Of a DNA stretch of 64,000 bases, positions 11,838 to 22,000 are shown piece by piece. Under the pieces are notes generated by a model. It saw only the letters and a list, made by a program, of their open reading frames with translations. It searched no databases and had not been told where the DNA came from. Origin of the DNA: Mya arenaria (taxonomy: Eukaryota > Mollusca > Bivalvia > Myida > Myidae); the NCBI RefSeq assembly GCF_026914265.1, contig NC_069132.1, positions 67,904,993 to 67,968,992 on the forward strand. The letters are read 5' to 3'. Every line of letters starts with the position of its first letter. Position 1 is the first letter of the stretch. Position numbers and translations under genes: made by a program.

Positions 11838-12949
11838 CCCTTTAGCACATAGACAAGTGGCCAGATTACACCTCCCAGTCAATAGCCATCTTACTGATAA
11901 GCAGTCCTTATCTGCATAGGTACTTTTCTGGATATTTGAAAATGAGAAAATGAATACAGCAGTATGACCTTAAAATCAATGTTACTCCAAATAATTGTGT
12001 CCAAATCTTTTTTATGTGAATTCATTTTTTATAGATAATTAAATTATCTAATAAATGGTGTCAATGATGAAATATTAAATTATTTTATTTCAGCTGTGAA
12101 TGTATTTTCAAGATGGATTTGTAACATTTCTTTGAAATGTCATAATTGCATTAAATCAAAGGGTAATAAAATGCTGGGATTGATCTAATTTTTATTACCC
12201 CTATCATAAAAAAGACCCATCTGGATTAAAAAGCCGACAATTTATGTTCTTGTGTATTAATACACAGAAATATGTCAGGAATATCCGGTGTCATCCAGCT
12301 GAGAGATCCAGTCCAAGGTTGTTGTTTAACTTTATTACCCCCTCATAAAATTGTTTACAAAAAAAGAAAGCCGATAAATGATTTTCCGGTATGAATAAAA
12401 AGATCTAGATCAAACAAAACGCTTGCACATGACCTATTTTACAGCCAAAACTATGATGGACATTATATAAGCTTCACAGAAAATTTACCCATCATTTTCT
12501 CATTTACTAATTGTTTCTTTTGTTTGTAAACAAAATATTACCTTTAAGTAAATATAATCTCAATTGATTTTAATGGTAAACTGAACTGACGTAATATATT
12601 TAATGATTTACGCATCAATGAATTTGGGGGAAATTCCATACAGTACTTAGCTCGTGGTCTTATTACGTCACAATGGGATATCACACCTGCGATTGGGAGT
12701 ATAAACACCTTCTCAATTTAGCAGACGATATTTCCAAGGGAAAATCAATACACAAAAGGTTAAACTTTAATTTTATAAACATCCGGGATATTGTTTACAA
12801 AAAGAAAGATGCAAAATTGAAATATTGAAATGACCCTATTGAAATATGCGGGCCATGCGTTTACATCCAGTAATGGATACGGTCGGCCAAATGCGTATAC
12901 ATCTGGTAATGAGCTATGTCGGCCTATCTCGTATACATGCGGTAAAGGG
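11838..12949. mobile_element. Non-autonomous piggyBac-type element with TTAA target duplication
   Basis: The element begins CCCTTTAGC and ends GGTAAAGGG and is flanked on both sides by TTAA (11,834-11,837 and 12,950-12,953). A TTAA duplication with CCC...GGG termini is the piggyBac hallmark. The 1,112-bp interior has no transposase frame. It contains repeated segments, among them two copies of a TTTATTACCCC block with AAGCCGA (about 12,187 and 12,332) and subterminal repeats at the right end. It looks like an internally deleted or MITE-type derivative. Confidence 0.7.
12848..12945. repeat. Three subterminal repeats of about 35 bp in the piggyBac-type element
   Basis: Three successive units share the pattern GGCC, CGTNTACATC, GGTAAT at about 35-bp spacing and run up to the right terminus. 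Such arrays near the end are typical transposase-binding regions of DNA transposons. That role is inferred here. Confidence 0.55.
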
Positions 12950-13069
12950 TTAAGTGAAGTATTTTATGGTTGAAATTGATCATAAAGAGTTATATTCATA
13001 TTTTACCATGTAAGTGAAATGTTATTTTGCACTAAACAAGCATTAAGTGCATTAAAACAAGTTGTTTAC

Positions 13070-13451
13070 CTTTCCAATAAAACGAAAGTTGACTGACACA
13101 GACAACAATTATGCAAAGGGGAACAACTCGATACAATCGTAAAAGCTCGGCCTCCTCCGACAAAGCTTCGAGATAGACCTCGTTTATACAATAGTAACAA
13201 CTCGGCCATGGCCGAAATGTTCCGAGCGATTTAAAACTGTGCCCTAAAGCCTTGCAGGTGCCCTTCATGTATATATCGTTATGTTTTGACAGAATGAAAT
13301 GAAAAAAAGCCGTCAAACTCATAATTATAAGTTGGATATTTATTTTTTTGTGTACGGAACTAATATAAAATAACATTATCTGGTAACATTTCTTGTTTTT
13401 ATGATATTTTATAGACGCTATATGCTTAACCCGGAATCCTGATCGGAACAA
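13070..13451 (-). other. Possible upstream exon region of GPATCH2 with a palindrome
   Basis: This segment is less AT-rich than its surroundings and holds a perfect 14-bp palindrome, TCGGCCATGGCCGA, at 13,202-13,215. On the minus strand TTGGAAAG is followed by a possible donor GTAAAC at 13,069. It could be the missing 5' exon of GPATCH2, or simply another repeat. No protein match supports it. Confidence 0.2.
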
Positions 13452-14369
13452 CTACCCACTTTTGATACTACGTGAAGGATTTGCCATATCAAAAATCTAA
13501 AAAAAATCCGTCAACGTACAATTATTTGGACTACCAACTGCACTAACCAGGCAGCTGGTTCTTACCCCCACACACTGTACAGCTATATTTATGTGTGGAA
13601 TTTGAATGTTTTATACCGTACAAACTTCACAAGGTAAGTACTTTTATGTTGGGATGAAAAATATAACTCAACATAAATCTTCGTTTAAATCATTGATAAA
13701 AATGACATCTTCCTGAATATTAAGAAATTATCATATTTCCAAGTCGAAATGTCAGGGAAAAGAAAATATTTCTAATTTTCGTCATAAATAAACGGACCAA
13801 TGACAACTGATTGAAGAATTTCATTTATAAACAATGCGTCTCACCCTTTGCATAGCGTAAAAGAACAAAAACGCTGCTTTTAACTTTGTATTATGACAAA
13901 AACTATCGCTGAAATTGTCAATATTTTGGTTTCTTCGCCATTTTGGTGCATTTGATCAAAAGTGTGACCAATTCTTAATCGATTAAACCGGGCAAGGTCA
14001 AGCAGCAGGAAACGTTTCCGGTTTTCTAAACTTGTGCAAGAAGGGCTTTCGAAATGTTTAGGCCATACTATTTAGTTTTGTTTGATAACTGCATGAGACA
14101 TTTATAAAGGGTTGAAACAAAAGAAAGTTTAACCCCGTTTCTTTTCTATCAACACTGATTCTGTGCAGTTCGGTATCTGTATGCACCATACACCGCGACC
14201 AATACTAGCTTTTCACACGACGGGACAGTGCGTGTAAACATTTTGTCACTAAAGCTTATAGATTTTTGAGAGTTAACACTATAATAATTTACTGTTCAGT
14301 CACAGATATTGTTTTAATCGTTAAAAGTTCTGATTTTCTTGAAACACTTTTCAAGTGATTGTTACATAC
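13452..14369. other. Non-coding DNA, nothing recognised
   Basis: No open frame with family similarity, no repeat structure and no RNA gene was seen. Confidence 0.5.
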
Positions 14370-15720
14370 TGATATTTTAACAAGATTGCCACTGTTATGG
14401 TCAGTAAAGTGTGACCCATTTTTGAACGTCTCTGGCGCTGTGGTGTGAGGGAGTCTCGTAGTTTATATCTGGTACTTCCGCTACCCTGTATAGGAAAGTT
14501 AAGCGCTGAGCACTGCTTTCTTTTATCTTTGAAATGTGGTAGTTCTAGTTGTTTCAGCATGTTGGTAACGCAGCCTTCTTGTCTTGAAGAATAGTCTTTG
14601 TTGATGAGTCCTGCAGCTGATCTTTAAATATGTTCAATTCGTTTGTGTAGAGATCCCATATCAGGCTGCCGTATTCAAGTTTGGAACGTACACTTCCGAG
14701 GTAGGTTGTTTTCCTGCGTGTTTTGGGGCAATGTCTAACATGTAGTTGCGGCTAAGGCCAGTGAAACTGAGTGTAAAATTTACTGAAGTTGGTTATGTGC
14801 GTTGTCCACTTTATATCGTCCGAGAAGGCAATTCATATGCTGACGCTGCACTCTCACAGATATACCATTTTTACAACTTTTTATTTTTTTGTCTTGGAAA
14901 GAGCAAATGTTTGCGTAAATATCTGCAAACCAATGATAAAAGATTGCTGACAAAAGATCAGATCGCAGATATTCATATTTCCGTTCGAAAATTAATGTTT
15001 TATGGCTTAAACCGTTACTAATGGTTTAAGAAAAATGCATAAAACATCAATTTTTGAACTTAAATATAAAAATCTGCGATCTGATTTTTTTGTCAGCAAT
15101 CTTATATAACTGGTTTCCATGGATTTTCGCCAATATTGGCTCGTTCCAAGACAAAAGATAAAAAAAGTTGTCAAAATGTTCAGTCTGTGAGAGTGCAGCT
15201 TTTAACATGGAGTTGATAGGGTATATCATTGCCGAAGAAAAATAAGTGGTTTAATTAAATTTTGTCTTTAAGCTAAGAATTTAACACCCGCTTTATATAG
15301 GTTGTAGTGAATACTATTAAGTGTGTTAATGTTTTCGTGTAGTTATATGTGGTCTTTTTTATGGTACAATAAAGAATGCAGTCGTCCGCAAATGGCCTCA
15401 GTTGGGACTTCACTTGGGACTTAGGACGAGCAAACGCTATCATACTGTGCCTTGGCGGGCGCCTGTTTCGACGTGGACTGATATTGACTGTTCACCCTTG
15501 ATGACTTCGTGAATCTCCCATTGCCGCGTGATCAGAACATTGCTTATAAAAGCTAGTAGATGACCGTGATTGGAGCTTGTGTAGAAGTTTTGTGAACTTG
15601 TGATTCGCTGTGTCGAACGCTTTGCTGACGTATAATATAACGGAATCTACTTGTTGATTTTTTTAAATACGATTTGTGACGACCATATGAGAATCTGCAT
15701 GAATTGATACATTGTAATCC
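14370..15720 (-). mobile_element. Decayed antisense non-LTR retrotransposon (RT fragment), interrupted by a MITE
   Basis: On the minus strand, about 15,650-15,370 reads SKAFDTANHK, then ETGARQGT, then LRTTAFF. These are recognisable remains of the SKAFDTV, GVPQGTVLGP and FADDC motifs of LINE reverse transcriptase. After the inserted MITE, about 14,830-14,400 reads DDIKWTTHI, then SVRSKLEYGSLIWD and QRLTFLYRVAEVP, which is the RT thumb and C-terminal region of CR1/Jockey-like elements. Several stops and frame changes make it a dead 5'-truncated copy. The clade is inferred from memory of the motifs. Confidence 0.75.
14845..15199. mobile_element. Foldback MITE with about 165-bp inverted arms
   Basis: The ends are a perfect 16-bp inverted repeat (GCTGCACTCTCACAGA and its complement). 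The arms continue as imperfect inverted repeats: TTTTTGTCTTGGAA on the left, TTCCAAGACAAAAG on the right, and CAGATCGCAGAT against ATCTGCGATCTG. The centre at about 15,007-15,031 is CTTAAACC, nine bases, GGTTTAAG. It sits inside the antisense LINE and so is younger. The superfamily is not fixed, because the target duplication is unclear. Confidence 0.8.
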
Positions 15721-16239
15721 CGGTGCCACATGTAGACATACATAATTGAGCTCTTCCCTATTTGGTTTATTTTTTTACAAGTAGAAAAACAGGCATTCCA
15801 AGAAAACCCTTGTCGAATGATGTCAATGGTGTAACATGTGACTCAAAAGTCTCAATATGACATCCAGTGACAGCTACAGCTGTGATTTATTGCTGTTGAT
15901 GCATTCCAATGTATAGATACACGCGGCTGTAAAATGAGCTACTATGTAATAAAGAAGCGGTATAAAACTTAAAATTGCAATAGTTAATATGCAAAGCGAA
16001 AAATTATTTGGGGAATAGTGTTTTTGTGTGTAATTTTCAGAAGAAATCCCGGACACTGTTTGAACTTCTCCATCGTGAAGAATTGATGATCACATATGAA
16101 AGTTCATAAATATAATTACTGTAAGACTGAAAGTTAAAACAAAGATTCATTCATGTTGTGAAATTCAAAGCATTTTTTATGAAATCGTTTTTGTAATCGT
16201 TGATGTCAAGAAAAAAGAAAAACACACATTATCAGCGCA
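15721..16239. other. Unique DNA left of the tandem array
   Basis: No gene was seen. A CAGCTACAGCTGTGATTT motif at about 15,870-15,890 resembles the CAGCTG-rich block found in the array introns. The array similarity itself begins near 16,240. Confidence 0.4.
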
Positions 16240-18817
16240 GCACGAGGAACGAATTTCCAGCCGAGCAGACGTTTTCCACACATAAACACTCCGGAAATAA
16301 TGCGAGCAGTGGAGCATACTGGGACTTACTGTAGATGATAGATATCCCACTAACATTGGGAAAATTAGCAATAACGATATCTGGCTCACCCAAAGAGACA
16401 AAATACCTGAAAGAGGTTTGTTCGACGAGCCTAGCTATAGACACAAATATGAATTAAGATCAAGTTTCACGACTAAATAAATCTGGAATATCAGTGGAAA
16501 TAAAGTTTTAACTTTATTTTAGGGGTCGCGAGATAGTAAATCTGGAATTTGAATGACCGTGTTTATTTGGAATGGTATTAAATGCTAGCTACTAGCTAGT
16601 TTAGTAGTATGATTGGAAACAAATGGAAAACAGGCCATTTAATTTCTATATATTAAGTGTTTGAGCGGACGTTATCTGAGAACAATATTTTTGCATTGAT
16701 TTTTGGCTCATGCGCGTAAAAATCACCTTGTTTCAAGTGTTAATGTAAACAAGAGATCAGAATCTGGAGAGGCCGAGCATCACAGCGTGATGCCGGCTGT
16801 TAACACGCTTTTGAAAAACCTGGAGCTTACCATTAATAAAATCTGTTTCTAGGCAGCCGAACCAGCCGATCACAGGGTAATTGTGATGCAAATGAGTGAT
16901 ATCGAGATTGGGACGTGATGCTATATTGAACTGATTGTTATATCCGAGTTCACTTTGTGGATTTGATCTTAATGTTCCTTATAAATCATACAAATTGTAT
17001 GGGCGAGGGATCTAAGGTGCTGGAATAGTGCGACATTTTTCTCGTAGACTCTGATGTATGTATGTGAACTGAATTCTGATGTGAAATATATGGATATTAG
17101 CAACGCCAATACAGAGGTACGTGTTGATTTTAAGAGCAGGGTATTGCAGAAATTAGGCAGGGTGGTTCCGAAGGTGAAAAGGGCACATACATTGTACCGG
17201 ACTGTACTATAAATCAAATAAAATATTATATGATTTAGAGAGGAAATGTTAAAAATGTGTTTATTGTGTACAACAGCCAAAAGGGTAATGTTTTGTATAC
17301 GTCAATAAAAATAAAACAAGTCTTTAAGCAAACTGAAATATTTATGTGATAATCATGATAAAGCATTCAAAGTATTTACACAACACAAGTATATTTTGAT
17401 TGTTAATTTTTTTTAAATGGTGTCCAACAGGCCGCGGGATTTACGAAAAAGGGCAGGCAGCAGCACCCTTCTTAAACTTTTTAAATTAAACCCTATATGT
17501 GTTGCAAGCCTTAATATCGTTGTTAACCAATCTTAAATATACATGTACCATTATTAAATAAATATTAAATGATTGGTCGATTCTTCAGTTGAATAACATC
17601 CACTTGTTTGCTATGAAAGCTAATATCGTCAAAAGCTTGCCCATTGAACTGACGAATTATGAGCTATACTTTCTTTTGTTGCTCTTATTTGTTTAGGTGA
17701 TGGAAGAATGCTATTTTATTAATGTACCATAATGATATCACAATGTGATAAAATGTGTAAATCGTGTTTGCTTTGTCCCTTTTCCGTGGTCACTGTAATA
17801 TGGCTTGTTTTACATAGGGTCAGCCATCAAAACTTTTAATTTAGTATTCAACGTCGCCAGCATTAAAGGTTAAAGCAACGACTCAAATGAAATAACGCTT
17901 TTCGGAAAAACGTAATAGTTTCTTCAACATTTCTTGATATTTATTTAGTATATAATGGTATTTTCTCAAATATTGTTGCACCTTGGACTGGAACGGGATC
18001 TATGAAATTGTTAAATTCCTTAACTAACATATAATGTCACAATTATGCTTGTATACGAATGTTTTCCTTTTGTATTGTTCTGATATACTAGTATAATACT
18101 TATGCGTGACCTATCAAAATAAGGACATTGTTTGTCTTTAAGACTGTTAGTTTTAGAATATCAGAAACTAAACAACCGCTTGAAGCTTTCTGTAGTATTA
18201 TGTTACATTATTAATGGCACCAGCTATCTCTCTTTATCTGTGAAACTTTGTTTGCAGCATTTAGTTTGTGAACAATGTAAGGAACATTATCTTTGTGAAC
18301 ATACCCAGTGACTGAGGCAGCGGATAAGTACGCGGTCATTTATCAGTTTAACTGTTCATATTACATTGTTGTTGATAACCGGAATACAACTCGAAAAACA
18401 ATGAACCGACCGTGGTCCAAACTTATAAACCTCGTAGATTTATACACCTTAGACGCTTGATTTAATTTAATCCGAACCATCAACTTAATTAGATGTTGAA
18501 AAGATTCACCGATCTCGACATTACTGATGAATGTTAAATCCAGTGTTTTATCATTGCGTTGTGTCAAATGTTTCGAAAACAATCTGTGAGCGAGTATCTT
18601 TAAATCTAGAAAACGGTATCATCACCTAAGGTATACGCTGGTGGAATGGCAATGCATACAAGACAGGACCTAGGAACAACTTATTGTTGCTTTTAATCAG
18701 GCAATGATGGTTCAAATCAGTTTCATGATGAAGAAATATACTTGAAGAGAACGTGATAGTATCCTAAGACGCTAATGGAATTCTTATACATTTGTACTGT
18801 CATCTCTTTGTTTCCAG
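16240..18817 (+). other. Upstream spacer of unit A
   Basis: This is repeated, diverged, in front of every unit (around 25,260, 35,220, 41,460, 53,880 and 60,890 onward). Open frames here, such as 16,969-17,280 on the minus strand, are broken in the sister units and so are not conserved genes. The promoter and any non-coding first exon must lie in this stretch or further up, but cannot be pinpointed. Confidence 0.5.
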
Positions 18818-18846
18818 TTGTATCTATAACACTGTTGTTTTCAACA

Positions 18847-19027
18847 ATGAGCCGCCGAGCGAGTTTGTTCGCAAAACAGAACCCGGAAGAAAAGAAACCT
18901 AAGGGTGTCCGCTTTCCAGACGAGCTTGTCTTTCTTGACAACATAAAAGAGAATGACGTGCATGCTCTTGGATCCATGCTAAGGAGAGCAAGTCTACAAG
19001 TGGATATCAGTGCAGTTAACGACGCAG
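18847..19027 (+). CDS. PPP1R27: Unit A exon 1 (residues 1-60, RVxF docking motif)
   Basis: It starts at the only in-frame ATG that gives MSRRASLFAK, conserved in all units. The exon itself starts at 18,818 after TTTCCAG. It ends with one base of a Gly codon before donor GTGGGTAAG, and this phase is the one that exon 2 requires. Confidence 0.88.
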
Positions 19028-22000
19028 GTGGGTAAGAGTTAAGACATGACAAAATATAGAATATAGCACTGAGTGCCATATGGTAAGGATTGGATAATAG
19101 CGTTGTGAATGTTTGGTTTGAGTTTAGTATAGTAGCTGATGCCATGTTAAAAGTCTACAAGTGGAACCAGTGCAGTCAACGACGCAGGTGGTTTCAGTTC
19201 TTAGAATGTGGAATTAAGCGCTGGGTGCCATGTGTTAACAATCAAAAATCGTGGCTTTTAGCCATATTAACGACGCAGGTGTTAGAATGTTGAATATAGC
19301 ACAGTTAATAAGAGGCAGTTTAGAAGTAGATACGCCGCAGATTGGTTCGGCATAGCTTGGAATTGTTTGATTGGGAAAATAAATATAATTATTGATGAGA
19401 CACATAAACAGTAGTTTGGTGTATATATCAAATTATATTGTATGGACTCTGGACAAATAATGATAAAACATTCTGTGTTGATTCCAGGTCTGACGCCACT
19501 GCACCAGGCGGTTCTGGACGGGAACGAGGCGGCCGTACGACTGCTCGTGGCTCACGGGGCGACGGTCAACAAACAGGACGAGGATTCTTGGACGCCGCTG
19601 CACGCTGCATGCGCAGAGGGACACGCAGATATAGTCAGGTAGGTAACAATGTCCAGAATGCCTTGTCCTGAGATGGTCCTGGAAAATAATAATCGTTTTA
19701 ATTTTGAATTTAGTTGATCATGATCAAGCCTGACACATGTGGCCCTCAGTCACATCAGTTTTCCCCAAAAAACATATAATACCACATTCTCTCTTAACAG
19801 TCAGTCAACGAACGCGATCAGGGGACCCGTGTTTAATACATAATAAATATTGTAATACAGTCTTGATATAAATCGGGTCCATATTCCCCAGGTCAAGACT
19901 ATTAACCAGTACGTATGAACTAAGTTCTTATGTAAGGTCCGTGTGCAGTATTATTACTTAAGGATTTAGTGAATGAAATCTATGGGTAAATTGCTTCATT
20001 GGATATTAAGAATGTCTCTCGCAAATTGGCACCCTAGAATTGGATACGTCCTGTCTGTGTTCATGTCAGCAGATCGCTGGAAAGCAGAACACCAAAATCT
20101 ATGTCAGATCGATTGGCTATCTTGCTTTAGGTTCTCTTGGAAAGCTGAGCAACCAAGTATAATATAACTGGCAGACTGACTGATGATTTGTCATAGCACT
20201 TAAAAGAATATCCTGATAGAACCTTTGACTCAAGCTGTCTCTTGGTATTATCGATGGTGCGAAACAAGTGTTTTTGAACCATATGGTCTTGTCCAACATT
20301 GATACTTCTGGTTGTAATACATGTATGTCATGTGGCTTTAAAAACTCTACTTTCAATAGGTCTATGAACACGGTCCGCTTTAGCTTATTGCTATAGATGA
20401 ATGCTAAGTTACTTTGAAATAAATCCAACAAAAATGCTTTTCCGACTACTGCACTTGTTGTTTCAGGATATTTCTTTCACGTATAATGTCTAGCTATTTT
20501 ATGATTTATTGTGTTAGTCTAGTGTATCAATATGCTATTGTTGCTGCAAATGCCCAACAACATGTTAATACTGCCCTTTATGCTTGTCTACTAGTACTTC
20601 CACTCGTAAATTAGCTGATAAAAGCATGCAAAAAATGTGCAACGACGAGAAAGTCAATTTTCGGCAATGTTTCTATTTAATTGATCAATCTGAAGCCGAT
20701 GCAAAGTGTACACGTATGTATCCTTTGTGAATGTACCATCCTCGCTGTCTTGATAGCTCAGTGGTAGCGCGTTCGCCTTGAGTGCGGAAGGTTTTGGGTT
20801 TAAACCTCGTCCGCATCAAACCAAAATACGTTAAAATATGGTAGCAGTAGCTCCATTGCCTAGCGCTGGAAAAATGCTGTATTTAGTACTGGTTCAACCC
20901 AGGAAAGTTGTATTCCATGTATCGGTGCTTTTACCAAGCGCGTTAAAGAACCGAAAAGTTTAATTGCAAAGAGCTAGGGTATCGCACCCGGACTTTATTG
21001 CAATCACTTCTATCTGAATCCACTAATGGCATTTAAACACAATTTCTGACTTGAGGTCAAGCCACAATGCAACCAAAAGCACGGGCAGACATTATTAACC
21101 CAAATAAACAAGCAATGCCTCCGCCTCTTAGTTGCAAGTTACATGTTGAACAGTGGCAGTGGGCTTTCTATGATGTTTGCAGTGGATTGACTGGCTATAT
21201 TTGCACTTGATTCGGTTTCACTGCGTGTATTTGGGCGGAGAAAACGTTCCTATCATTCAATACTGCAATAACCTTCAAATTCTCATTTGCAAAGGGTACT
21301 TTCACGGCTAAAATGCGGTCACCATTGCAATTCATACTAGTTAGGTTTGACGAACCAAGTGGCTCAAAGTGTACTATCAAAACGGTAAGACAATAATATA
21401 ACTTCAGCTCCAAATATATAGCCACAGCTGTATTTCATAGCTACATCTGTAGTCAAAGTACAACATCAGTCGTAAAATTACAGCTGTAGCTGTATTTGCT
21501 ACACCTATCAACTGCAACAGTCTGATGTAAATATACGGCGGTAGCTGTATTTTTGACGACAGAAGAGTAGCTACAGCTGTATTTTATAGCTGTAGCAAAG
21601 CAATGAAATACAATTGCAGCTATAATGTACAACTATAGCTATTAACACATATATGTTATTTAATTTGAAAGGTCACTGTTATAATATCGTGACTTTTGAT
21701 CCACGTGGAACGCCATAGTAGGCACTTAGTTATTTATTGTTACGTTGTGTCTCTTGTTTGTTTAGTCTTGGCTTATACCTTGAAGCAGGGTTTTGGTCTG
21801 GGCATCTTGTAACATTGTGTCTCTTGTTTGGTGTTTGTTTAGCCTTGGTGCTTATACCTTGAAGCAGGGTTTATGTCTGGGCATATTGTAACGTCGTGTC
21901 TCTTGTTTGGTGTTTGTTAAGCCCTGGTTCTTATACATTTAAACATGGTTTTGTGGCTCTTGTTTGATGCCTGTTTACCTTAATGTTTTCATTGGATTTC

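Noticed and set aside
13032-13451. 139-codon minus-strand open frame
   Set aside because: Low-complexity hydrophobic and basic translation without family match. It was kept only as a possible non-coding 5' exon region.
16969-17280. 103-codon minus-strand frame repeated in several units
   Set aside because: Recognisable in sister units only because the DNA is duplicated. It is interrupted there, so it is not conserved as protein.
19438-19671. Alternative frames and antisense frames across exon 2 of each unit
   Set aside because: The GC-rich exon is open in several frames by composition. Only the ankyrin frame has correct splice phases and homology.
20750-20825. A functional tRNA gene
   Set aside because: A and B boxes are present but the stems are poorly paired and the sequence runs into a SINE body. 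The same element is copied in three units.
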